Below are positions 1-8,808 of a DNA stretch of 45,632 bases, in pieces; the first letter of the stretch is position 1, and every line of letters begins with the position of its first letter. The position numbers and the translations under genes were made by a program. The notes beneath the pieces were generated by a model that searched no databases, was not told the origin of the DNA, and saw only the letters and a program-made list of their open reading frames with translations. This stretch comes from Aalborgiella sp040079635 (lineage in GTDB: Bacteria > Pseudomonadota > Gammaproteobacteria > Burkholderiales > Burkholderiaceae_C): assembly GCA_040079635.1 (NCBI GenBank), contig JBEBJY010000015.1:1-45632 (forward strand). Direction: 5' to 3'.

Positions 1-396
1 AAATAGCAGACCAGCGTTGATGTTTGATAATGCTACGTCAGGACCAAAAGGAATTACCGCCCATGCAGCCAGAGCTGGCATGATGGTCATGATAGGACCC
101 AGCAAAAACAAACCTTTGTTCGCGGCAGCAGGAACCAAAATTTCTTTGGTTAAAAGTTTGAGCGCATCCGCGATGGGCTGCAACAAACCCAAGGGACCTA
201 CACGATTAGGACCTAAGCGAATTTGAATCCAGCCGATCAGCTTACGCTCCCATAAAGTCAAGTAAGCAACTGCCCCCATAAGTGGCAACACAACAACCAT
301 AATCTTTATGAGTATCCAAAGAACTGGCCATACAGTCGCTGACCACCATGCAGCACTAAATAAGCTCAAACCAAAGTTGTAAATGGCATCAATCAT
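1..396 (-). CDS. nuoH: NADH-quinone oxidoreductase subunit H, N-terminal part
   Basis: Subunit H is a membrane subunit of respiratory complex I that helps form the quinone-binding chamber at the junction with the peripheral arm. The visible 132 residues include a first membrane segment around residues 15-45 and the conserved loop WERKLIGWIQIRLGPNRVGP, a family signature. The gene runs off the left edge, so the remaining segments are not visible. The ATG (394-396) overlaps the TGA of nuoG by four bases (ATGA), which points to translational coupling. The assignment is very secure; only the gene's length is unknown. Confidence 0.96.
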   Translation of the reverse strand, partial: MIDAIYNFGLSLFSAAWWSATVWPVLWILIKIMVVVLPLMGAVAYLTLWERKLIGWIQIRLGPNRVGPLGLLQPIADALKLLTKEILVPAAANKGLFLLGPIMTIMPALAAWAVIPFGPDVALSNINAGLLF

Positions 397-2528
397 GCAT
401 TCACCTCATTTTGCGCATTGAGTGTTGATCTTGCATCTGCTGTCATTTGTAGTGAACTCGCACGTCGAACAATACCGTCGATTTGATAGATGGCAGCACT
501 TACTGGTTGAATCGCGTTCTCAGTGAGATCAATAACCGAAGCGGTTAGATTGCCTAATTTTTCAACTGGGATACTACTCAAAGCCGTCGACTGACCTGTC
601 AGCTTATTAAGGACATCTGTTGACGCGTCAAAATCAAAACCAGGCAAATCGAGCATATTCGCTAAAACACGGAACACTTTCCATGCTGGACGGGTTTCAG
701 CCAAAGGTTTCACCACCGCATGGAAGCTTTGCAAACGCCCTTCCGCATTGACAAACGAACCAGATGTTTCAGTAAACGGGGAAATTGGCAATATCACATC
801 ACAGAAATCCATATTCGCTTTGAATGGACTCAAGCTAACGATCATTTGAGCCTGACCAAGCACTGTTTTTGCCTTCGCGCCAGCAGCTGAGTCAAACTCT
901 GGCTCGTTATTTAGCAAAACTACCGCTTTCAAACCACCAGCCAACATCTGGCCGGCATTTAAACCGCTTTGCGCAGGCTGAGCCCCAGCCCATTGTGCGC
1001 CAACGGTATTGCCAGCCTCTGTCAAGTAACCAACAGTCGCACCTGTCTGTTGTCCAATCCAGTTAGCGAGCGCCAACAAGCTAGAAGCATGAGGATGGTG
1101 AGCAGCGGCGTTGCCCAGAAGTATGGCTTTACGCTCGCCACTGAGCATTGAAGCAGCGATGTCCTTTGCTGTTTCAGTTATGGTGGCAGCAACTGGCGCA
1201 TCAATTCCTTTTGACGCAGCAACCGCAACCGCCACCTCAGCAAGCGCTTTAGACCAATGCTTAGAATCAACTAATACCGTATTAGCCGGCGTATATGTTG
1301 CATCTATTGCTATTGAATTAATAGCATTTACAGCACAACCTTTGCGAACAGCTTGTCGAATGCGCTGTGCAAACAAAGGATGGTCTTTGCGAATGTTTGA
1401 GCCAACGATCAAAGCACGATCAAGATTTGACAATGAAGCAATACTCGTGCCCAACCAGCGTACTTGCCCTGCAGGTGGAAATTCAGCGTTGCGTAAACGG
1501 TAGTCAATATTGTCGCTACCTAAACCGCGCATCAAGCCAGCCGCCAAGTACAGCTCTTCTAAAGTAGATTGCGGGCTGACCAAAGCACCCAAACTTGCAG
1601 CACCATGATCAGCTCTGATTTGTTTCAAACCATTGGCCACATATTCGAGGGCAGTTTGCCAATCAACTGTTTTCCACTCGCCGCCGTGTTTGATCATTGG
1701 CGCGGTTAATCGCTCTTCGGAGTTCAATGCTTCGTAGGAAAAACGATCTCGATCAGATATCCAGCACTCGTTGACTTCCTCGTTTTCCAGAGGAACTACG
1801 CGCATTACTTTGTTATTTTTAACTTGAATAATGAGGTTTGCACCTGTTGAATCATGCGGGCTGATTGATTTACGGCGACCCAGCTCCCATGTACGGGCAC
1901 TGTAACGGAATGGTTTACTGGTCAATGCACCCACTGGGCAAATATCGATCATATTGCCAGACAGCTCAGAATCAATGGTTTGACCCAAGAAAGTCTCAAT
2001 CTCAGCATGCTCACCTCGGTGAGACATGCCCAACTCCATCACACCAGCCACTTCTTGGCCAAAGCGAACGCAACGTGTGCAATGGATGCAACGGCTCATT
2101 TCTTCCATGCTGATCAAAGGACCAACATCTTTGTGGAACACGACACGCTTTTCTTCTTCGTAGCGCGAGGTTGAACCACCGTAACCTACAGCCAAATCTT
2201 GCAGCTGGCACTCGCCGCCTTGGTCGCAAATTGGGCAATCCAAGGGATGGTTAATCAGCAAAAATTCCATCACTGATTGCTGCGCTTTGATGGCTTTCTC
2301 AGACTTGGTGCGAACAATCATGCCTTGCGATACTGGTGTTGCACAGGCAGGCATAGGCTTAGGCATTTTCTCTACATCGACCAAGCACATGCGGCAGTTA
2401 GCCGCGATGCTCAGTTTTTTGTGATAACAAAAGTGTGGGATATACGTGCCAGCATTCTCAGCCGCATGCATGATCATGCTGCCTTCTAGAGCTTCTACTT
2501 TTTTGCCGTCAAGTTCGATTTCTACCAT
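393..2528 (-). CDS. nuoG: NADH-quinone oxidoreductase subunit G
   Basis: This peripheral-arm subunit of complex I (711 residues) carries several iron-sulfur clusters that pass electrons from NuoF/NuoE towards quinone. The N-terminal ferredoxin domain shows C34, C45, C48 and C62 for a [2Fe-2S] cluster. Next come the His-liganded [4Fe-4S] set H94, C98, C101 and C107, then the CIHCTRC motif with a later CPVG for another [4Fe-4S] centre. The rest is a degenerate molybdopterin-oxidoreductase-like domain, as known for the family. It is shorter than the E. coli protein (about 900 residues) but fits the shorter betaproteobacterial form. It lies 43 bp after nuoF and overlaps nuoH by four bases. Confidence 0.97.
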   Translation of the reverse strand: MVEIELDGKKVEALEGSMIMHAAENAGTYIPHFCYHKKLSIAANCRMCLVDVEKMPKPMPACATPVSQGMIVRTKSEKAIKAQQSVMEFLLINHPLDCPICDQGGECQLQDLAVGYGGSTSRYEEEKRVVFHKDVGPLISMEEMSRCIHCTRCVRFGQEVAGVMELGMSHRGEHAEIETFLGQTIDSELSGNMIDICPVGALTSKPFRYSARTWELGRRKSISPHDSTGANLIIQVKNNKVMRVVPLENEEVNECWISDRDRFSYEALNSEERLTAPMIKHGGEWKTVDWQTALEYVANGLKQIRADHGAASLGALVSPQSTLEELYLAAGLMRGLGSDNIDYRLRNAEFPPAGQVRWLGTSIASLSNLDRALIVGSNIRKDHPLFAQRIRQAVRKGCAVNAINSIAIDATYTPANTVLVDSKHWSKALAEVAVAVAASKGIDAPVAATITETAKDIAASMLSGERKAILLGNAAAHHPHASSLLALANWIGQQTGATVGYLTEAGNTVGAQWAGAQPAQSGLNAGQMLAGGLKAVVLLNNEPEFDSAAGAKAKTVLGQAQMIVSLSPFKANMDFCDVILPISPFTETSGSFVNAEGRLQSFHAVVKPLAETRPAWKVFRVLANMLDLPGFDFDASTDVLNKLTGQSTALSSIPVEKLGNLTASVIDLTENAIQPVSAAIYQIDGIVRRASSLQMTADARSTLNAQNEVNA

Positions 2529-2571
2529 GGTTCAATATTCTTTAAATTTATTTTTTGACTTAAACCTAAAT

Positions 2572-3936
2572 CTAAATATAGGCCGGAACCATGCACGTCT
2601 TGTGTTCGACGTGATATTCAAATTCATGCCTGAAATGCTTGATCATGGCACGCACGGGCATCGCTGCAGCATCACCCAAAGCGCAAATGGTACGACCTTG
2701 AATATTGTCAGCAACAGAGTTCAGCAAATCCATGTCTGCTGGACGTCCTTGACCATCCTCAATGCGATCAACCATACGCGACAACCAACCCGTACCCTCA
2801 CGGCATGGTGTACATTGACCGCAAGACTCATGCATATAAAAGTAGCTCAAGCGCTGCAAGCTTTTCACCATACAACGGCTATCATCTAAAACAATCACAG
2901 CGCCCGAGCCCAACATGGAACCAGCTTTGGCAATTGAGTCGTAGTCCATGGTGCATTCCATCATGATGGATGCAGGCAAGACCGGAGAAGATGAGCCACC
3001 AGGAATAACTGCTTTGAGTTTTCGACCGCTACGCACGCCACCAGCAAGTTCTAACAACTTAGAAAACGGTGTGCCCATCGGAATTTCATAATTACCAGGT
3101 CGCTCAACATCTCCACTGACTGAATAAAGCTTGGTGCCACCGTTGTTAGGCTTGCCGCATGCTAAATAAGCACCACCACCATTTCGAATGATCCACGGCA
3201 CGGCCGCAAAAGTTTCAGTGTTATTGATTGTCGTCGGTTTGCCATACAAGCCAAAGCTTGCTGGGAACGGTGGCTTGAAACGTGGCTGGCCTTTTTTGCC
3301 TTCAAGAGACTCTAACAACGCCGTCTCTTCACCGCAAATATAAGCACCAAAACCGTGGCTAGCATGCAACTGGAAGTTGAAACTGCTGCCTAAGATTTTG
3401 TCACCCAAGTAACCAGCAGCACGTGCTTCTTCGAGCGCTTCTTCAAAGCGATCATAGGTTGCGAAAATTTCACCGTGTATATAGTTGTAGCCAACGCTGA
3501 TACCCATGGCATAAGCTGCGATGATCATGCCTTCAATCACGATATGTGGATTGAACTGCATGATGTCACGGTCTTTGCATGTCCCTGGTTCACCTTCGTC
3601 AGAATTACAGACAAGGTATTTTTGACCCGGGAATTGACGCGGCATGAAGCTCCACTTCAAACCCGTTGGGAAACCAGCGCCACCACGCCCACGCAAAGCT
3701 GACTCTTTAACTGTTGCTATGACTTGGTCTTGCGTAAGACCCTCACCCCCATCCAAGGCCAAAATCTTGCGCAAAGCTTGGTAACCGCCGCGCGCTTCGT
3801 AATCTTTGATACGCCAATTATTGCCATCCAAGCCAGCCATGATTTGAGGGTCAATGTGACGACCATGAAATGATGTTTCCGCGCCAGATGCAGCAAACTG
3901 ACTAAGTACTTGAGCTGCGCTTTGAACGGTAGTCAT
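2572..3936 (-). CDS. nuoF: NADH-quinone oxidoreductase subunit F (NADH- and FMN-binding)
   Basis: NuoF binds NADH and FMN and is the electron entry point of complex I; 454 residues is the usual length. The glycine-rich motif GRGGAGFP at residues 83-90 belongs to the FMN/NADH site. CGEETALLESLEGKKGQPR is a family signature, and SCGQCTPCREG near residue 370 holds cysteines of the N3 [4Fe-4S] cluster. The ATG overlaps the nuoE TGA by four bases. It works with NuoE and NuoG as the NADH dehydrogenase module. Nothing is unusual. Confidence 0.98.
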   Translation of the reverse strand: MTTVQSAAQVLSQFAASGAETSFHGRHIDPQIMAGLDGNNWRIKDYEARGGYQALRKILALDGGEGLTQDQVIATVKESALRGRGGAGFPTGLKWSFMPRQFPGQKYLVCNSDEGEPGTCKDRDIMQFNPHIVIEGMIIAAYAMGISVGYNYIHGEIFATYDRFEEALEEARAAGYLGDKILGSSFNFQLHASHGFGAYICGEETALLESLEGKKGQPRFKPPFPASFGLYGKPTTINNTETFAAVPWIIRNGGGAYLACGKPNNGGTKLYSVSGDVERPGNYEIPMGTPFSKLLELAGGVRSGRKLKAVIPGGSSSPVLPASIMMECTMDYDSIAKAGSMLGSGAVIVLDDSRCMVKSLQRLSYFYMHESCGQCTPCREGTGWLSRMVDRIEDGQGRPADMDLLNSVADNIQGRTICALGDAAAMPVRAMIKHFRHEFEYHVEHKTCMVPAYI

Positions 3937-4424
3937 AGCTGCTCCTTCACAGATGAAACAGCTGAACCACGAAGGCCATCAACCAATTGATCAAGCTTAT
4001 CGTTGGTCATAAAACTGCACATGGTTCTGTCGTTAACCAGCATCACAGGCGAATCAGCACAAGCACCCAAGCACTCGCTTTGCTGCAAGGTAAACAAACC
4101 ATCAGCAGTTGTTTCACCCATTTTGATGCCTAATTTGCTCTCAAGATGATGCAATGCCTTGCTACCATCGCGCAACTGGCATGGCAGATTGGTGCACACA
4201 TTGAGCTTGAATTTGCCACATGGATGCTGGTTGTACATGTTGTAGAACGTGGTCACTTCATGCACAGCCATAGGTGGCATGCCCAAGTAATCAGCAACAA
4301 CTTGTTCACTTTCAGTACTAACATAACCTAATTCTTGCTGCACGATGGCCAAACAGGCCATTACGGCAGATTGCTTTTGATCCGCTGGGAATTTAGCAAC
4401 TTCTTTTGCAAATCGTGCAATCAC
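3933..4424 (-). CDS. nuoE: NADH-quinone oxidoreductase subunit E
   Basis: NuoE (163 residues) is the 24-kDa type thioredoxin-like subunit that holds the N1a [2Fe-2S] cluster beside NuoF. The four expected cysteines are C77, C82, C118 and C122, in the contexts NVCTNLPC and SECLGAC. The N-terminal helical part contains the usual GYVS and TFYNMYN segments. Both ends overlap their neighbours by four bases (nuoD before, nuoF after), so the module is tightly coupled in translation. Confidence 0.97.
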   Translation of the reverse strand: MIARFAKEVAKFPADQKQSAVMACLAIVQQELGYVSTESEQVVADYLGMPPMAVHEVTTFYNMYNQHPCGKFKLNVCTNLPCQLRDGSKALHHLESKLGIKMGETTADGLFTLQQSECLGACADSPVMLVNDRTMCSFMTNDKLDQLVDGLRGSAVSSVKEQL

Positions 4425-5674
4425 CGGTCTATCTCCCCAAACACAATATCCATAGTGCCAATGATGGCAACAGCGTCAGCAATCATATGTCCGCGCGCCA
4501 ATTCGTCCATGGCAGCTAAGTGCGCAAAACCTGGCGCACGTATTTTCAATCGATACGGTTTATTCGCGCCATCGCTCACCATGTAGATACCAAACTCGCC
4601 TTTTGGATGCTCAACAGCGGCATAAGCCTCGCCTTCGGGCACACAGAAACCTTCTGTAAACAATTTGAAATGGTGAATCAACTCTTCCATGTTTGACTTC
4701 ATGGATTCACGGCTTGGCGAGGCTACTTTGTGGTTATCTGTGATCACAGGCCCCGGGTTAGCACGCAACCAATCAACACATTGCTTGATAATGCTGTTGG
4801 ATTGCTTCATCTCTTCCATACGCACTAAGTAACGGTCGTAACAATCACCCGTCACACCAACAGGCACATCAAAATCTAATTGAGCATAAACGTCGTAGGG
4901 TTGGGTTTTACGCAAATCCCAAGCAACGCCAGAACCACGTAACATCGGACCACTAAAACCCAAATTTAAAGCGCGCTCAGGTGAAACAATACCGACACCC
5001 ACAGTACGCTGCTTCCAAATGCGATTTTCAGTCAATAAAGAATGATATTCAGCAAGATTTGCAGGGAACCGCTGCGTAAAGTCATCTATAAAGTCCAACA
5101 GTGAACCATGTCTGTTGTGGTTCATGCGCTCCATTGATTTTGTATTGCGTACTTTGCTAGCCTTGTACTTTGGCATCGTCTCAGGTAAATCGCGATACAC
5201 GCCACCAGGACGGAAATAAGCCGCATGCATACGCGCGCCACTGACGGCTTCGTACATGTCAAACAAATCTTCACGCTCACGGAAGGCATACATGATCATA
5301 GTCATAGCGCCACAATCCAGCGCATGCGTTCCAACCCACATCAAGTGGTTCAACAAGCGCGTAATTTCCGAATACATCACACGTATGTATTGCGCACGAA
5401 CAGGCACATCGATGCCCATCATTTTCTCAATGGCTAGGCAATATGCGTGCTCGTTGCACATCATGGACACGTAATCGAGCCTGTCCATATACGGCAGCGA
5501 CTGCATGTAGGTTTTACTCTCTGCTAACTTTTCAGTAGCGCGGTGCAGCAAGCCGATATGCGGATCTGCCCGTTGAATCACTTCACCGTCAAGCTCTAAC
5601 ACCAAGCGCAGCACACCGTGCGCTGCTGGATGCTGCGGTCCAAAGTTGAGTGTGTAGTTTTTTATTTCTGCCAT
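4421..5674 (-). CDS. nuoD: NADH-quinone oxidoreductase subunit D
   Basis: NuoD is the 49-kDa type, hydrogenase-like subunit that forms the quinone site with NuoB and NuoH. I chose the ATG at 5674, giving 417 residues that begin MAEIKNYTLNFGPQHPAAHG, because this is where the family normally begins. An in-frame TTG 90 bp upstream would add an unmatched extension running into nuoC. The N-terminal GPQHPAAHG and the C-terminal ending DIVFGEIDR are classical. A gap of 28 bp follows nuoC, and the stop overlaps nuoE. Confidence 0.97.
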   Translation of the reverse strand: MAEIKNYTLNFGPQHPAAHGVLRLVLELDGEVIQRADPHIGLLHRATEKLAESKTYMQSLPYMDRLDYVSMMCNEHAYCLAIEKMMGIDVPVRAQYIRVMYSEITRLLNHLMWVGTHALDCGAMTMIMYAFREREDLFDMYEAVSGARMHAAYFRPGGVYRDLPETMPKYKASKVRNTKSMERMNHNRHGSLLDFIDDFTQRFPANLAEYHSLLTENRIWKQRTVGVGIVSPERALNLGFSGPMLRGSGVAWDLRKTQPYDVYAQLDFDVPVGVTGDCYDRYLVRMEEMKQSNSIIKQCVDWLRANPGPVITDNHKVASPSRESMKSNMEELIHHFKLFTEGFCVPEGEAYAAVEHPKGEFGIYMVSDGANKPYRLKIRAPGFAHLAAMDELARGHMIADAVAIIGTMDIVFGEIDR

Positions 5675-5702
5675 AAGTAGTGACCAGTCGCGCTGAAGGC
5701 GA

Positions 5703-6311
5703 TCAGTGCTGGCCTCCGTAATTTGCTTCCCGAATAATACGCGGGGTGATTTCACGTGGTTCAATCGTTACAGGCTGATAAATCACGCGTCTCAACTCAG
5801 CGTCATAGCGCATTTCCACATGCCCAGAAAGTGGGAAATCTTTGCGGAAAGGGTGACCAATGAAGCCATAATCCGTCAAAATACGGCGCAAATCATTGTG
5901 ACCATCGAAAACAATGCCAAACAAGTCAAACGCCTCACGCTCAAACCAATTGGCAGAATTCCAAATCTCTGACAACGACGCAACAATTGGCATGCCATCG
6001 TCTTTGGCAAATACCTTCAAACGCACACGTTGATTCAAAGTAATTGACAACAACTGCGACACGACACAATAACGCGACCCCTCGTACACGCCTTCTTTGT
6101 ACTCCGAGTAATCAAGGCCGCACAAATCAATCAACTGCTCAAATTGGCAGCCCGGCGCATCACGCAATAGCATCGCAACGTCAAGATAATCAGCTGCATC
6201 AACCACGATACAAACCTCACCCAACGAAACTTCGACGCGCTTGACTTTATCGCCAAGCACAGCTAGCAAGGTATTTTTCAATGTCTCTGGATTTACAGCA
6301 AATGCAGTCAT
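5703..6311 (-). CDS. nuoC: NADH-quinone oxidoreductase subunit C
   Basis: NuoC (202 residues) is the 30-kDa type subunit that packs against NuoD in the peripheral arm; it carries no cofactor. The family signature lies around residues 122-160: ERE.FDLFGI followed by RRILTDYGF.GHPFRKDFPL. It is a separate gene here, not fused to nuoD as in E. coli. It starts 14 bp after nuoB ends. Confidence 0.97.
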   Translation of the reverse strand: MTAFAVNPETLKNTLLAVLGDKVKRVEVSLGEVCIVVDAADYLDVAMLLRDAPGCQFEQLIDLCGLDYSEYKEGVYEGSRYCVVSQLLSITLNQRVRLKVFAKDDGMPIVASLSEIWNSANWFEREAFDLFGIVFDGHNDLRRILTDYGFIGHPFRKDFPLSGHVEMRYDAELRRVIYQPVTIEPREITPRIIREANYGGQH

Positions 6312-6325
6312 CTCTGTTCTTTCAC

Positions 6326-6808
6326 TTAAACACGCGCGATCGTCTGTGTGCGACGAATTTTTTGCTGCAATTGAATGATGCCGTAAAGCAAAGCTTCTGC
6401 CGTTGGCGGGCAGCCTGGCACATACACATCGACTGGCACAATGCGGTCACAGCCGCGCACCACCGAATAACTGTAGTGGTAATAGCCACCGCCGTTGGCG
6501 CAAGAGCCCATGGAGATCACCCAGCGCGGCTCACTCATTTGATCGTAAACTTTACGTAGTGCTGGTGCCATTTTGTTGCACAAGGTACCCGCAACAATCA
6601 TCAAATCGGCTTGGCGTGGGCTGGCACGAAAAACTTCAGCGCCAAAGCGGCTGATGTCGTACCTAGCAACTGAAGCATGAATCATTTCCACGGCGCAGCA
6701 AGCCAAGCCAAACGTCATAGGCCAGAGCGAACCTGTTTTTGCCCAGTTAACCACCGAGTCGTAACTGGTGGTCATGTAGCCTTCTTTAAAAACGCCTTCA
6801 ATTGCCAT
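6326..6808 (-). CDS. nuoB: NADH-quinone oxidoreductase subunit B
   Basis: NuoB (160 residues) holds cluster N2, the last [4Fe-4S] centre, which hands electrons to quinone. The tandem cysteines C37 and C38 (GLACCAVEM) plus C103 (GSCANGGG) and C133 (PGCPPTAEAL) are all present. The length is typical. It lies between nuoA (52 bp gap) and nuoC (14 bp gap). Confidence 0.98.
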   Translation of the reverse strand: MAIEGVFKEGYMTTSYDSVVNWAKTGSLWPMTFGLACCAVEMIHASVARYDISRFGAEVFRASPRQADLMIVAGTLCNKMAPALRKVYDQMSEPRWVISMGSCANGGGYYHYSYSVVRGCDRIVPVDVYVPGCPPTAEALLYGIIQLQQKIRRTQTIARV

Positions 6809-6860
6809 GTTTTATCCCAAATTGCCTGCCGTAATGCTCAACCAAGTGTTTATAACCAAG

Positions 6861-7220
6861 TTACTCCCAGTCCAACGCACCTTTTTTCCACATGTAAATA
6901 AAACCTACAATCACGATCGTTAAGAACGTCAGAACCTCAAGAAACCCAAGCAATCCAACCTCTTTGAGCGCCGCCGCCCAAGGAAAAAGAAAAGCAATTT
7001 CAAGGTCGAACAAAATAAAAAGAATGGCGATGAGGTAATAGCGTACGTCAAACTTCATACGCGCGTCTTCGAAAGCCTCAAAGCCGCACTCGTAAGGTGA
7101 GTTTTTAGCAGGATCGGGCTTGTTTGGCCCCAAGATATAACCCAATATCTGTGGAACGATGCCAACAGCAACACCCACCAGAATGAACAAGAGAACAGGA
7201 AGGTATTGGCTGATGTCCAT
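6861..7220 (-). CDS. nuoA: NADH-quinone oxidoreductase subunit A
   Basis: NuoA (119 residues) is a small membrane subunit with three helices, at about residues 8-28, 62-82 and 90-112. The conserved loop SPYECGFEAFEDARMKFDVR contains the cysteine known from the family to sit near the quinone channel. It is the first gene of the nuo operon, downstream of tRNA-Leu. No strong Shine-Dalgarno is visible before the ATG; the leader has a tandem AT-rich repeat instead. Confidence 0.97.
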   Translation of the reverse strand: MDISQYLPVLLFILVGVAVGIVPQILGYILGPNKPDPAKNSPYECGFEAFEDARMKFDVRYYLIAILFILFDLEIAFLFPWAAALKEVGLLGFLEVLTFLTIVIVGFIYMWKKGALDWE

Positions 7221-7225
7221 TTTTG

Positions 7226-7252
7226 GGTATTCTTTTTTAGGTATTCTTTTTA
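7226..7252. repeat. tandem 13-14 bp repeat in the nuoA leader
   Basis: The unit GGTATTCTTTTTTA (7226-7239) is followed directly by GGTATTCTTTTTA (7240-7252). Read on the minus strand, these are two copies of an AAAAAAGAATACC unit just before the nuoA ATG, where a ribosome-binding site is expected. It may be a simple slippage duplication. Confidence 0.7.
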
Positions 7253-7310
7253 TTCGTAAGCTTTAAGGCTTCGAAAGTTTACTTTAAAAAACTTAAAGAG
7301 ACTCAATGTT

Positions 7311-7395
7311 TGGTGCCGTCGGCGAGACTCGAACTCGCAAAGCTTTCGCCACTACCACCTCAAGATAGCGTGTCTACCAATTTCACCACGACGGC
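7311..7395 (-). tRNA. tRNA-Leu, anticodon GAG
   Basis: The reverse complement folds as an 85-nt class II tRNA. The acceptor stem GCCGTCG pairs with CGACGGC, followed by discriminator A and an encoded CCA. The anticodon arm is CTATC-TTGAGGT-GGTAG with GAG at the anticodon, there is a variable arm, and the T-arm contains GTTCGAGTC. GAG reads the CUC/CUU leucine codons. It lies between secG and nuoA on the same strand and may be cotranscribed with them. Confidence 0.97.
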
Positions 7396-7515
7396 TGTTT
7401 ATTTATCCAGAGAACTTGAGGTAACCATCTCCGTTTGGACATGGTTTGTATGCTCTTTGAACTACTCGGTAGTTTACCCCGAAACAGTCCAGTTTTTAAG
7501 GGCTACTACGTACAA

Positions 7516-7547
7516 TTACCTGCTATTTTTGCAAAATCAGCAGGTAA
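7516..7547 (-). terminator. hairpin downstream of secG
   Basis: TTACCTGCT (7516-7524) pairs with AGCAGGTAA (7539-7547), and an inner ATTTT/AAAAT pairing leaves a three-base loop. The stem is long and lies 40 bp after the secG stop. No clear T-run follows on the minus strand, so it may be a weak terminator, a processing site ahead of tRNA-Leu, or both. Confidence 0.5.
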
Positions 7548-7586
7548 ATGACCCAAGCAAATGACTCAGGTCAAGAAGCCAATAAA

Positions 7587-8006
7587 TTACTTCGTAGGAA
7601 TCTGCGTCGCTGGCTTGCTTGCATCCACTGGTGCGGCAGGCGCAACAGCTGACGTTGCTGGCGCAGTGGACTTGTTATCTGGGATTTGAGCCGCTGGGGT
7701 TGCTGGCGCAGCTGGCACTGGAGCCACAACCGCTGCGCCGTCTAACACGCTGCCAGAGGATGTAGGACGCAAATTGCCAAAATAGGACAACGCCATGGTG
7801 CAAACAAAAAACACCGCAGCCAAACCAGACGTAGCGCGCGACATGAAGTTGGCGCTACCGCTAGCCCCAAACAAGCTGCCCGAACCACCGCCGCCAAACG
7901 CAGCACCCATGTCTGCGCCTTTGCCATGCTGAACCAAGATCAAACCGATCATGACAACGGCTGATAGCATTTGTGTAATCAATACTAATTTTAAAACGAT
8001 ACTCAT
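7587..8006 (-). CDS. secG: preprotein translocase subunit SecG
   Basis: SecG (139 residues) is the small membrane partner of SecYE that assists protein export. There are two membrane helices, at about residues 3-23 and 58-78. Between them is the conserved glycine-rich loop (GKGADMGAAFGGGGSGSLFG). After about residue 80 comes an Ala/Pro/Thr-rich tail typical of betaproteobacterial SecG. A strong TAGGAG Shine-Dalgarno lies eight bases before the ATG. tpiA is 26 bp upstream, a common pairing. Confidence 0.95.
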   Translation of the reverse strand: MSIVLKLVLITQMLSAVVMIGLILVQHGKGADMGAAFGGGGSGSLFGASGSANFMSRATSGLAAVFFVCTMALSYFGNLRPTSSGSVLDGAAVVAPVPAAPATPAAQIPDNKSTAPATSAVAPAAPVDASKPATQIPTK

Positions 8007-8032
8007 TTACTTACTCCTAATTTAGTAGCAGC

Positions 8033-8797
8033 TTAGGCAGATAATACGCCAGCTGCAGCAATAATTGATAAAAAATCTGCGGCTTTAAGTGACGCGCCGC
8101 CAATCAAACCACCGTCAATGTCAGGTTGCGCCAGCAGCGTTGCGGCATTCGCCGCATTCATGCTGCCGCCGTACACGATTTGGATACGATCAGCCTGCTT
8201 GCTCGCCGCATTCAGCTGCGCACGCAACAGGGCATGCACGGCCTGCGCTTGCTCAGGCGTCGCGGTTTTACCCGTGCCAATCGCCCAAACCGGCTCATAA
8301 GCCAACACAATTTCGCTGATGCAGTGGCCGTTGGTATGAATCACTGCCGCCAACTGACGTTTCACGACCTCTTCGGTTTTACCCGCTTCGCGCTCTGCCA
8401 AAGTTTCACCAATGCAAACAATCGGTGTGATGCCCGCTGCCAAGGCAACTTGTGCTTTTTTAGCCACCAATTCATCGGTTTCACCATGATACTGTCGACG
8501 CTCTGAATGACCAACAATGGCGTAACGAACGCCAAAATCTTTCAGCATAGATGCCGATATTTCACCCGTAAAAGCACCAGATTCTTGGCTAGAGACGTCT
8601 TGCGAACCCAGTTCAATGCCAGTCTTGGTGCAAAGCTGTTGCATTTGCGCCAAATAAACGGACGGCACACACAAGGCGACATCACATTTAGCAGGCATCC
8701 GAACATGCATACCCGCATCCAAAGCCGCAACCAGGGCTGAATTGGCAGCCAAACTGCCGTTCATCTTCCAATTACCAGCGATCAATGTCTTTTTCAT
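8033..8797 (-). CDS. tpiA: triosephosphate isomerase
   Basis: This cytoplasmic enzyme interconverts dihydroxyacetone phosphate and glyceraldehyde 3-phosphate in glycolysis and gluconeogenesis. The 254 residues show the N-terminal NWKMNG with the catalytic Lys, VGHSERR with the catalytic His, and AYEPVWAIGTGKTATPEQA, which holds the catalytic Glu and the mobile loop. The C-terminal YGGSMN and GGLIGGASL phosphate-binding segments are also present. It starts 11 bp after the quinone oxidoreductase gene and is followed by secG. Confidence 0.98.
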   Translation of the reverse strand: MKKTLIAGNWKMNGSLAANSALVAALDAGMHVRMPAKCDVALCVPSVYLAQMQQLCTKTGIELGSQDVSSQESGAFTGEISASMLKDFGVRYAIVGHSERRQYHGETDELVAKKAQVALAAGITPIVCIGETLAEREAGKTEEVVKRQLAAVIHTNGHCISEIVLAYEPVWAIGTGKTATPEQAQAVHALLRAQLNAASKQADRIQIVYGGSMNAANAATLLAQPDIDGGLIGGASLKAADFLSIIAAAGVLSA

Positions 8798-8808
8798 AGC
8801 TGCACCAC

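Noticed and set aside
5675..5764. An N-terminal extension of nuoD from a TTG start
   Set aside because: It overlaps nuoC, matches nothing in the family and lacks a ribosome-binding site; the ATG at 5674 gives the standard start.
7310..7564. An open frame on the plus strand across tRNA-Leu
   Set aside because: It is the reverse of the tRNA gene and the following hairpin; a translated tRNA complement is a common false gene.
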